This document shows, one piece after another, positions 1 through 6,345 of a stretch of DNA of 64,000 nt. Source of the DNA: Sediminibacterium sp. (lineage in GTDB: Bacteria > Bacteroidota > Bacteroidia > Chitinophagales > Chitinophagaceae); assembly GCA_016786865.1 (NCBI GenBank), contig JAEUVE010000007.1:1-64000 (forward strand), given 5' to 3'. A program made the translations under genes and the position numbers. Numbering within the stretch: position 1 is the stretch's first letter; every line of letters starts with the position of its first letter. The notes under the pieces were generated by a model. It was not told the DNA's origin. It searched no databases and worked only from the letters and a program-made list of their open reading frames with translations.

Positions 1-211
1 CAAACATCTTTTTCAACTCGGCATTCTCCCGTTCCAGCTCTTTCATCTTAGCTACATCACTGGCTTCCATACCACCATATTTGGCTTTCCAGTTATAGAA
101 GGTTGCCTCGCTGATGCCCAGTTCCCGACTAATGTCTTTAACGGCTAATCCAGCCTCTTGTTTCTTTAATGCAGATACTATCTGCTGTTCGGTAAATCTT
201 CCTTTTTTCAT
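1..211 (-). CDS. IS3-family transposase OrfA, N-terminal part
   Basis: Reading from the ATG at 211 toward position 1 gives 70 residues of an OrfA-type transposase. It begins MKKGRFTEQQIVSALKKQEA and contains a helix-turn-helix with the family phrase GISEATFYNWKAKYGGM, followed by the start of the leucine-zipper segment (KELERENAELKKMF). In this family OrfA binds the terminal repeats and is joined to OrfB (the DDE nuclease) by a -1 frameshift. The reading frame is cut by the window edge, not visibly damaged. The gene points away from the adjacent integrase fragment, so the element's transposase-start end abuts that gene. Confidence 0.85.
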   Translation of the reverse strand, partial: MKKGRFTEQQIVSALKKQEAGLAVKDISRELGISEATFYNWKAKYGGMEASDVAKMKELERENAELKKMF

Positions 212-239
212 GACTATTAAAAGTTAAAGTTAACAAACA
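1..239 (-). mobile_element. IS3-family insertion sequence, transposase-proximal end (partial)
   Basis: The transposase start lies about 30 bp from a probable IS end. IS3 elements end in TG...CA, and on the plus strand a CA occurs at 238-239, just after an AT-rich stretch with repeated GTTAAC-like sequence. The rest of the element is beyond position 1, so the terminal inverted repeat cannot be confirmed by comparing both ends. The exact boundary is uncertain by about 10 bp. Confidence 0.5.
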
Positions 240-242
240 CTT

Positions 243-1010
243 TTGTCGTTAACTCTAATCTTACTGGCCGAACTTAGGGGAAGCTTACACAAGCACTTTG
301 TAAATGGTAGGATAGTTTTCAATGTCAAGAAGAATAATGACTTCGGTTCCTTGCTGTTCGGATATAAGTCCTGCAAAATCCTTTCTCATTTTTACCCGCA
401 AGAATACCAGCAGGCGATTCAAGAGAACACCTTAGGAGAACTTGATCTGAACAAAAGTGAATTAGATCAGATTGTTCTGATCAATTCAAAAAAGGATTTG
501 GCTGCACTAACAATTGAAGACCTGAATAATTTGGTATACTTCCTTACTAAAGACAAATGCAACGATAACAGCCGCCGTCTCAAAATCATCAAGGAGATTA
601 TTGAAAGGGTAGAGGTAAAGGTTGCAGAATCCATGTGTCTTATCATGGGGTCAAAACCAGCAGGGTTTGTATTTGATTACTTAAACTACGAGGATTTTAA
701 AGATATTGAAATTGCAGGTGAAAGGATATTATCAAAAGAACAGGCGTATAAACTACATAGAGCAAGGTGTCAGTATAACAGCCGACTAAAGCGGTTGGCC
801 GCGGAAGTTGGTATTACAAAACTCACCAGCCATGTGAGCCGCCACAGTTTCGCGTACCACATGTTGAGTTCAGGTGCAACGGTAGAAGAAATTTCTCACG
901 CACTCGTTCATGGATCGGTTGAAATGACCGAGAATTACTTGAAACAATTCCCCAACAAGTTTTCCGATAAGGCGATTAAGAGGTTTGAGAATGGGTTTGA
1001 AATTAATTAG
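243..1010 (+). pseudogene. Tyrosine recombinase (integrase), 5'-truncated at the IS end
   Basis: The last third has the catalytic signatures of a phage-type tyrosine recombinase: SHVSRHSFAYHML (the HxxR box), then LVHGSVEMTENYL, which ends with the nucleophilic tyrosine. The N-terminal SAM-like DNA-binding domain and a convincing first arginine box (normally GLRxxE) are not visible in the 255 readable residues. The only possible start near the beginning is a TTG at 243, immediately beside the IS end. I therefore read this as the remaining 3' portion of an island integrase interrupted by the insertion sequence. The missing half may lie on the far side of the IS. The fragment is unlikely to be an active recombinase. 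Confidence 0.65.
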
Positions 1011-1151
1011 TTATTTTATACCTTCTTTTAAAAACATTATCGTGGTTGACATAATTGTTTGGTGAGTTATCCAACATTAAATAATCATTTTTTAATATCG
1101 GCACAAAAATTTTAGGAATGTGGTAAATAGGAAAAGAAAAATTAAAAACAA

Positions 1152-1370
1152 TTAATCAAGATGCGAGGTTAGCCTTTTTATTTCCTGATAAAAATTACTG
1201 ATGACTTGATTGGATTTGTAGGAGTGCAGGTCTATTACTTTCCCATTGTTATTTTCTTCCAATCTTTTTTCTGCCACATTTGGTATACAGTTATTATCTA
1301 GGTTGTTATTTTCAAACAAATCCAGTTGTTTTTCAGAAGTGCTGATTTTGCTTTTAGTTGGTTGTTTCAT
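1152..1370 (-). CDS. Small hypothetical protein downstream of the dCTP deaminase
   Basis: This 72-residue ORF follows the deaminase by 24 bp on the same strand, so co-transcription is likely. It begins MKQPTKSKISTSEKQLDLFE and is rich in Asn, Lys and Glu, with no Cys, no membrane segment and no signal peptide. The C-terminal part (VISNFYQEIKRLTSHLD) could be an amphipathic helix. I do not recognise a family. Its place in a defence locus makes an accessory or modulating role possible, but nothing in the sequence states a function. The asparagine-rich stretch resembles low-complexity linkers of island-encoded proteins. Confidence 0.6.
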   Translation of the reverse strand: MKQPTKSKISTSEKQLDLFENNNLDNNCIPNVAEKRLEENNNGKVIDLHSYKSNQVISNFYQEIKRLTSHLD

Positions 1371-1394
1371 ATGCAGCGCAAACTTATGAGATTA

Positions 1395-2948
1395 TCAAAT
1401 ACGTAATCCTTTTTTTTCTAAATGTTCAACTACTTTTGATTCTAATACAGGGATTGCCTCTAACGATAATGTTGATTTAGGAGTTACTTCTTTTAAATTA
1501 TAGTTTCTTTTTTTACCTGTACTAAGTTTTCTTGATTCAGAAGTCATCTTAAACAAATCCATGTATCTAATTGGTGAAACGCCATCATACATTAGAATTA
1601 CAACTTTATCACTAATACTTTCATTTTCAGTTATGGCATCCTTATGAAGCTTAGTAGTTAAACTCTTTTTATATGGCTCAATGTAATAAACCTTTCGTAT
1701 TCCTGCAACAATAATATGTCTAGCGCAGTTATGACATGGATATGTTGTAATATATAAGTTGCCTCCATTAACCCTTTTACCTGCTGTTTGTGAAGCGGTT
1801 ATAATTGCATGCATTTCAGCATGAATGGCTCTAGAAAATTCTACTAATGACTTTATTTTCGAGTTTCTGATCTTGAGAAATAATAAATCTCTTTTTGACT
1901 CGTCAACAATTTTTTCACTTATTAATATATTTACTAATTCGTTAGCCATTAAATCTTTTTCATCATCATTCCAACATCCTTTTGAACCCATATTCCAACA
2001 TCTATGATCTTGACTATCTAAATCAATAATATTCGATTTATATAAGCCTCCTCCAAATTTTGGAACATCATTCCACCCAATTGATAAAATTTCTCCATTT
2101 GAATCTGTTAAAGCTGCGCCAACTTGGCGAGAAAGACAGGCTGAATTATTCGCAGCACTTGCAGCATGATACATTGCCGTTTCCTCTATTGTGGGTGTTA
2201 TTACCTTTGATCCAAAAATTAAATTCAAGAATCTTTCTAATTTTTCTTTCACTGCATTATTAACAACAGATTCGATTCTTAAAAAGTAATCTGATTTAAT
2301 AAAAGTATCTCTAACTTTTTGGCCATGCTTTAATTCTTCTCCAGAATCTTTATCAATTAATTGAGAGATTTCAGGTTCTGACATAGTTCTCCCTTTCAGA
2401 TTATTTATTCGTTCATCAATTGGTGAAAAAATCCCTATTGAGTAATGAATATCTCTATAAACTAATTTAAATAATTCGAGTTCGTCAGTGTTTTTAATTG
2501 AATCAATGATGTAACAAATTCTTCTTGTATTAAATGACTTTGATCCTTTTTGCGTTTTTTCTGTAATTCTATCAAAACTCATTTTTTGTATTGATAGACT
2601 AGCCAAAATATTTTTATCATATTTTTTTCTAAGTTCATTGCCCCCCTCAATTAATTTTTCTACATAATTAAATTCAGATATGCTACCTTTTATGATGCTC
2701 TTTGCAGGTTCTGAATATTCTTTAATAATTTCACTTAATCTAATTATTTTAACTTCATAATTAAATGTGTTAGTCAATATTTCTTCTAACATCAAAGAAA
2801 CTCCATGAATATCAGTACCAATGAAACCACATAGAGTGAGAATTAGTTCATCAGTATGAGTATCATTAATCTTTTCCTCTATTTTCTTTCCATCTTCAGT
2901 TAAGGCTACTGTTTCATCTTGAAATAGAGGTTTAGCAGGATCTCCCAT
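1395..2948 (-). CDS. Anti-phage dCTP deaminase (AvcD-like)
   Basis: This 517-residue protein has the two-part layout of the anti-phage dCTP deaminases. The N-terminal part is a P-loop nucleotide-kinase-like domain with a degenerate Walker A at residues about 41-51 (GFIGTDIHGVS, lacking the usual Lys). The C-terminal part is a zinc cytidine-deaminase domain with HAE at 376-378 and PCHNC with zinc cysteines 405 and 408. In characterised members, infection triggers conversion of dCTP and dCMP to the uracil forms, draining dCTP needed for phage replication. The length and domain order fit that family. The gene is AT-rich relative to the window, sits beside a tRNA-Arg and an integrase remnant, and has a small ORF 24 bp downstream. 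In Vibrio the homologue is held in check by an RNA (AvcI); the AT-rich 2949-3100 leader is where such an RNA might lie, but I cannot identify one. Confidence 0.88.
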   Translation of the reverse strand: MGDPAKPLFQDETVALTEDGKKIEEKINDTHTDELILTLCGFIGTDIHGVSLMLEEILTNTFNYEVKIIRLSEIIKEYSEPAKSIIKGSISEFNYVEKLIEGGNELRKKYDKNILASLSIQKMSFDRITEKTQKGSKSFNTRRICYIIDSIKNTDELELFKLVYRDIHYSIGIFSPIDERINNLKGRTMSEPEISQLIDKDSGEELKHGQKVRDTFIKSDYFLRIESVVNNAVKEKLERFLNLIFGSKVITPTIEETAMYHAASAANNSACLSRQVGAALTDSNGEILSIGWNDVPKFGGGLYKSNIIDLDSQDHRCWNMGSKGCWNDDEKDLMANELVNILISEKIVDESKRDLLFLKIRNSKIKSLVEFSRAIHAEMHAIITASQTAGKRVNGGNLYITTYPCHNCARHIIVAGIRKVYYIEPYKKSLTTKLHKDAITENESISDKVVILMYDGVSPIRYMDLFKMTSESRKLSTGKKRNYNLKEVTPKSTLSLEAIPVLESKVVEHLEKKGLRI

Positions 2949-3117
2949 AATTGAAGGATAATTTGATTAAGGATAGTTTGTAAACGAAAATTTAAATATT
3001 TTATTTTAAAATATAAAACAATATAATCTGTTTTTGATTTGATTTACCTCATTCTGCTGCACACTTTGCTGCATAAATAACACTATTCAATTATGTCAGG
3101 GAGGCATCCCAAAACAA

Positions 3118-3150
3118 CAAAACCCTTACTCAGTAAGGGTTTCTGTTTTA
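3118..3150 (-). terminator. Intrinsic terminator of tRNA-Arg
   Basis: An inverted repeat (AACCCTTACT / AGTAAGGGTT, about 3121-3140) follows the tRNA 3' end by a few bases on the minus strand and runs into a T-rich tract in that direction. The island side begins right after it. Confidence 0.75.
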
Positions 3151-3155
3151 AAAAG

Positions 3156-3227
3156 TGGTCCCGCCAAGAATCGAACTTGGATCTAAAGTTTAGGAAACTT
3201 CTATTCTATCCATTGAACTACGGGACC
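3156..3227 (-). tRNA. tRNA-Arg (anticodon CCT)
   Basis: The minus strand folds into a complete 72-nt cloverleaf. The acceptor stem is GGTCCCG paired with CGGGACC plus discriminator A. The D-arm is GTTC/GAAT with a standard loop. The anticodon arm is GAAGT/ACTTT with loop TTCCTAA, giving anticodon CCT. The T-arm is CCAAG/CTTGG with loop TTCGATT. No CCA is encoded. The 3' end faces the accessory island at 1-3155, which fits use of this tRNA as an integration site. A plus-strand ORF across it is a known type of false gene. Confidence 0.96.
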
Positions 3228-3250
3228 TACAGGTTTTTATCCGATTGGCG

Positions 3251-3267
3251 CAAAAATAATAGATTTG
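3251..3267. promoter_or_regulatory. Overlapping divergent -7 elements (tRNA-Arg and VOC gene)
   Basis: Two Bacteroidota-type -7 boxes (TAnnTTTG) sit back to back. TATTTTTG on the minus strand (3251-3258) is 24 bp upstream of the tRNA, and TAGATTTG on the plus strand (3260-3267) is 25 bp upstream of the VOC start. A TTG for the tRNA promoter's -33 position is at 3281-3283, about 22 bp away. Confidence 0.55.
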
Positions 3268-3292
3268 GTAACTTCAGCACCAACTAATCTTT

Positions 3293-3739
3293 ATGAGACT
3301 GCCAATATTTTTGTTTTGCCTGTTATTTGCGGTAGCCGCAAAAGCACAAAAAACTTCCCGTGTATCCATCAATCACATTGCGCTTTCTGTGGTAAACATG
3401 CAAAAATCCAATTTCTTTTACAGAGAAATCATTGGGCTGGATACCATACCCGAACCCTTTCACGACGGAATACATACCTGGTATTCCATCGGACCTAAAA
3501 CTGCTTTGCACATTATAGAAGGCGCACCAGCCGTAAAAACTTATTATAAAGGAAGCCATCTTTGTTTTACCGTTCCCTCGGTGGAAAAGCAGTTGGAGTT
3601 GCTTAAAAAACACCAGATCCACTAGGAAGACTGGCTGGGGACTCCTTTTGGCGTTACCCTCCGCGTAGACGGCGTAAAGCAGATCTGGCTGCAGGACCCG
3701 GATGGATACTGGGTGGAAATCAATGACGCCAGGGAATAA
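3293..3739 (+). pseudogene. VOC (glyoxalase/dioxygenase fold) protein with an in-frame amber stop
   Basis: The first 110 codons encode a signal peptide (about residues 1-19, ending AAKAQ) and the start of a vicinal oxygen chelate domain (VSINHIALSVVNMQKSNFFY). A TAG at 3623-3625 then interrupts the frame. The same frame continues without a gap for 37 more codons, with the classic end of the family (LGTPFGVTLRVDGVKQIWLQ then DPDGYWVEIND). The stop replaces the residue between IH and EDW, where relatives commonly have Tyr, so a single base change TAT/TAC to TAG would explain it. The second half holds the final Glu metal ligand (WVEIND), so the truncated product should not form a metal site. Either a recent pseudogene, a suppressed stop or a sequencing error. 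Confidence 0.8.
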
Positions 3740-3769
3740 TCCGGACTGGGAACTATAAAGGAATCCTGC

Positions 3770-3777
3770 TATCTTTG
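3770..3777 (+). promoter_or_regulatory. -7 promoter element for the TPR gene
   Basis: TATCTTTG matches the Bacteroidota -7 consensus TAnnTTTG, 17 bp before the ATG at 3795. No convincing -33 TTG is seen at the right distance. Confidence 0.45.
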
Positions 3778-3794
3778 CTGCCCAAAATTGAACT

Positions 3795-4445
3795 ATGAAG
3801 TTTTATAATATTATTATTAAATACCGTTTCTGGCTCAGCCTGCTGGCCATTGTGCTTGCGATTGCCGTGAATATCAGCAGTGGCTTCTGGCCCTCTTTTG
3901 TACTGTATTTTATTGGTGTAATCGGATTAGCCAGTCATTTCTTTATTGGCCCATTGCGTTTGATTCAGGAGCCCATGGAAAGAGGCGATATGGATGAGGT
4001 TGAAAGAATCCTCAACACAGTCTGGTTCCCGAACCTGCTGTATAAGCCTGTCCGTTCTACTTTTTACACCATCAAGGGCAATATGGCCATGATGAAGCAG
4101 GATTTTGATTCTGCTGAAAAGCATTTGAAAAAAAGTTCTGATCTGGGTGCCCCAATGCCCGAAGCAGAAGGAGCCAACAAGTTGCAACTGGGTATGATGG
4201 CCATGCAAAAAGGCGATCTGAAACAGGGTGAATCCTATATCCGTGCTGCGATCAGGGCCGGCATTGCCGATAAAGAAAGTGAAGCGGTTGCCTATATTAG
4301 CATGTGTCAGATTTTTATGAACAAAAGAGAGTTTCGGGCGGCAAAGGATTTTTTCAGAAAAGCCAAGGCTTGTAAACCAACTACCAAGCAGGTAGTAGAT
4401 CAGATCAAGGAGGTGGAAAAATACATCTCCCGTATGCCAGGTTAA
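3795..4445 (+). CDS. TPR-repeat membrane protein
   Basis: This 216-residue protein starts with two hydrophobic helices (about residues 11-28 and 33-50) followed by a soluble domain of about 150 residues. That domain has the A-type helix spacing of tetratricopeptide repeats, for example DFDSAEKHLKKSSDLG, GDLKQGESYIRAAIRAG and EFRAAKDFFRKAKACKP. TPRs are protein-binding scaffolds, so it likely holds a partner at the cytoplasmic membrane. It ends 3 bp before the next gene, a GNAT acetyltransferase, so the two form an operon. No specific partner can be named. Confidence 0.75.
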   Translation: MKFYNIIIKYRFWLSLLAIVLAIAVNISSGFWPSFVLYFIGVIGLASHFFIGPLRLIQEPMERGDMDEVERILNTVWFPNLLYKPVRSTFYTIKGNMAMMKQDFDSAEKHLKKSSDLGAPMPEAEGANKLQLGMMAMQKGDLKQGESYIRAAIRAGIADKESEAVAYISMCQIFMNKREFRAAKDFFRKAKACKPTTKQVVDQIKEVEKYISRMPG

Positions 4446-4448
4446 ACC

Positions 4449-4916
4449 ATGTTGGAGTTAAAACATATAACAGAAGAAGGTGCCGGACTGGAAACAGCCC
4501 GGCATTTGTTTGCCGAATATTCCACGGAGTTAGGAGTGGACCTTTGTTTTCAAAGCTTTGATGCCGAACTGAAAGATCCGCTCAGAAAATACGGACATCC
4601 AAAGGGAAGCCTTATTCTTGCTTATTGGAATGGGGCTCCTGCCGGAACCATTGCCTTGCAGGCATTGGAAGATGGGGCCTGCGAAATGAAGCGCCTTTAT
4701 GTAAAACCAGCTTACCGAAAATTTCACATTGGTGAAGCCCTGGTGCTTGCTATAATAGAAGATGCAAAGCAATTGGGATATACGAAAATGAAGCTTGATA
4801 CACTGGAACATCTGAAAGCAGCTATATCGCTTTATTTGAAACACGGTTTTGTGATCACAACTGCCTACTACCACAATCCGCTTCCGGAAGTAGTGTATAT
4901 GGAGCGGGCGCTCTAA
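4449..4916 (+). CDS. GNAT-family N-acetyltransferase
   Basis: This 155-residue protein has the single GNAT fold. Strand beta4 is MKRLYVKPAYRKFHIGEALV, which includes the acetyl-CoA pyrophosphate loop (normally Q/RxxGxG/A, here RKFHIGEA). It is followed by the helix region IEDAKQLGYTKMKLDTLEHL and the C-terminal LYLKHGFVITTAYYHNP. It would transfer acetyl from acetyl-CoA to an amine, but the substrate is not evident. The first glycine of the loop is replaced by His-Ile, a mild deviation. It begins 3 bp after the TPR gene. A weak AACGGTT/AACCGTT stem follows but has no U-tract. Confidence 0.85.
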   Translation: MLELKHITEEGAGLETARHLFAEYSTELGVDLCFQSFDAELKDPLRKYGHPKGSLILAYWNGAPAGTIALQALEDGACEMKRLYVKPAYRKFHIGEALVLAIIEDAKQLGYTKMKLDTLEHLKAAISLYLKHGFVITTAYYHNPLPEVVYMERAL

Positions 4917-4956
4917 TCAACGGTTTATTCCCCTAACCGTTAAAAACAGTCAAAAA

Positions 4957-4974
4957 TTGGGTAGAACTACCTAA
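4957..4974. promoter_or_regulatory. Imperfect dyad in the leader of the 5179 gene
   Basis: TTGGGTAG and CTACCTAA face each other across 2 bp, an 8-bp inverted repeat with one mismatch. It is about 205 bp upstream of the secreted-protein gene in a 262-bp gap. It looks like a site for a dimeric regulator, but which one is unknown. The rest of 4917-5178 shows no gene. Confidence 0.3.
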
Positions 4975-5178
4975 AGTTTTCGTCGCCATCTTATTTATTA
5001 TTGCTCTCGAAAATGAACAGAATGCTGGTGTACACGGCATAGCTGTTTTCGGGTAGCTACTTATTTGAAGTTGATAGATGTGTTTTCATAAACACATTTT
5101 GCAGGTCAGCAAGTAAAAAAACCGCTGAACATCCGCGCCAGGGCGTAGACAGGCGAGGAATACAATCAACTTAAATAC

Positions 5179-5508
5179 ATGAACAAGAAACCAATTTTTA
5201 GTTTGCTGGCACTGATGGTGTTTTCAGTTGCTGCAAGCGCTGCCAATAGGCAGAGATCTTACTCGGCTGAGCATGATTTCAAAGCAACAGCCGATTGCAT
5301 AACCGTTTCTGTAAGCAACAGGGCTATGCACTGGTACAGCAGTTATGCCGCAGCGCATTATGCCAACTGTGACGTTGAGGTAACTGTAAGTATTGGTGCC
5401 GGCTCTACCTATGCCAAGGTAACCGTAACTGCAAAGGATGTGGATTGCAGTAAACTGTTTCAGATTATAAAACAGTTAAAAGCCCAGGCTAGAGCTGCTT
5501 TGGCATAA
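5179..5508 (+). CDS. Small secreted protein of unknown function
   Basis: This 109-residue protein has a clear signal peptide (MNKKPIFSLLALMVFSVAAS, cut near AASA). A mature part of about 85 residues follows, with three cysteines (in TADCITVSV, HYANCDVEV and DVDCSKLF) and alternating polar/hydrophobic strands that suggest a small beta-rich domain. No family is recognised. It precedes a GLPGLI protein and an outer-membrane barrel on the same strand, but an intrinsic terminator lies between it and them, so it may be expressed separately and more strongly. A periplasmic or surface location is inferred. Confidence 0.7.
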   Translation: MNKKPIFSLLALMVFSVAASAANRQRSYSAEHDFKATADCITVSVSNRAMHWYSSYAAAHYANCDVEVTVSIGAGSTYAKVTVTAKDVDCSKLFQIIKQLKAQARAALA

Positions 5509-5517
5509 ATGGTTATT

Positions 5518-5560
5518 ACAGCTGTTCAGGCGGGTTCTCCTGTCTGAATGGCTGTTTTTT
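5518..5560 (+). terminator. Intrinsic terminator after the secreted-protein gene
   Basis: A long hairpin (ACAGC..TTCAG paired with CTGAA..GCTGT, about 5518-5554) is followed by TTTTTT. It starts 10 bp after the stop codon at 5508. Confidence 0.75.
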
Positions 5561-5579
5561 AAAATCAATATTTCGTAAA

Positions 5580-6329
5580 ATGAAATCAGTTCAACTAGTT
5601 ATTTACTGGCTGTTATTGGATATAACGCCAATGTTAGCGCAGGAGTCTGCACTGAAGGCAGAATATGAGATGGTATTGAGGTTTTCAGGATCTCTTGCTT
5701 ATTCCGGAACACTGTTGTTGAATTCAGGCGTGTCCCTCTTCACATTCAAGCCCTTGTTCTTGCAGCAAGAGGATAAGACGGAGGAGGATGTGGAAACTGG
5801 CCGTTCAGAAATACACATATTCGATACCATGGCAGCAAGCATCTATATCAACAGATCACAGAACCTGCTGCTGGATAAAAAAAAGTCGCTGTACACAAAA
5901 GAAATGATGATCGTGAAAGAACCGATACCACAACAGGAGTGGATATTGGAAGACGGCCTTAAGCTGATTGGAAAATTTACCTGTAAAAAAGCGGTCACTT
6001 CTTTTAGAGGAAGAAAATATACGGTTTGGTATTGTCCGGATTTGCCCTATGGCTTCGGGCCCTGGAAGCTGAATGGTCTTCCCGGCTTAATTCTTGAAGC
6101 TACCGATATGGAAGAACAGGTAAGCTTTTATCTGAAGCAGATTGTTAGCCCGTTTTGCCTTGGTCTGCTGCCTCCGGATCAGGGTAATTGTACAATTATG
6201 CGCTACAGCGATTACCGAAAAAAATTACAACTGGAGGAAACAGAATTTCAGCAAAGGATTTTATCCCGGTTAGGCAGGGAAATGAATGCATCTGTATCTG
6301 TTAAGAGGGATGATATCGAAAGAGAATAA
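5580..6329 (+). CDS. GLPGLI family protein
   Basis: This 249-residue protein starts with a signal peptide (to about residue 20, PMLAQ). It contains the defining phrase of the family near residues 160-175 (GPWKLNGLPGLILEA), preceded by a typical YTVWYCPDLPYGFG stretch. GLPGLI proteins are Bacteroidota-specific exported proteins of unknown biochemical role, often encoded next to TonB-type barrels. The same occurs here: the barrel gene starts 16 bp after this stop codon. The coupling suggests a joint role at the cell surface. The C-terminal RDDIERE is highly charged. Confidence 0.85.
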   Translation: MKSVQLVIYWLLLDITPMLAQESALKAEYEMVLRFSGSLAYSGTLLLNSGVSLFTFKPLFLQQEDKTEEDVETGRSEIHIFDTMAASIYINRSQNLLLDKKKSLYTKEMMIVKEPIPQQEWILEDGLKLIGKFTCKKAVTSFRGRKYTVWYCPDLPYGFGPWKLNGLPGLILEATDMEEQVSFYLKQIVSPFCLGLLPPDQGNCTIMRYSDYRKKLQLEETEFQQRILSRLGREMNASVSVKRDDIERE

Positions 6330-6345
6330 ACAAGGGTATTGCAGT

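Larger units (their letters stand above)
1..3155. mobile_element. Accessory island inserted at the 3' end of tRNA-Arg (partial)
   Basis: This stretch is AT-rich compared with the rest of the window and contains only mobile or defence-type genes: an IS3-type transposase end, a truncated tyrosine integrase, an anti-phage deaminase and a small partner ORF. Its right edge coincides with the 3' end of a tRNA-Arg on the minus strand, the usual attachment site of tyrosine-recombinase islands. The left edge lies outside the window, and I saw no second copy of the tRNA 3' sequence within 1-3150, so the att repeat is not proven. The island reading is inference from gene content and position. Confidence 0.6.

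Noticed and set aside
3093..3287. Plus-strand ORF across the tRNA-Arg (64 codons)
   Set aside because: It is the antisense of a perfect tRNA cloverleaf; the peptide is a known type of false gene.
4922..4945. Terminator after the GNAT gene
   Set aside because: A short AACGGTT/AACCGTT stem is present but no U-tract follows on either strand.
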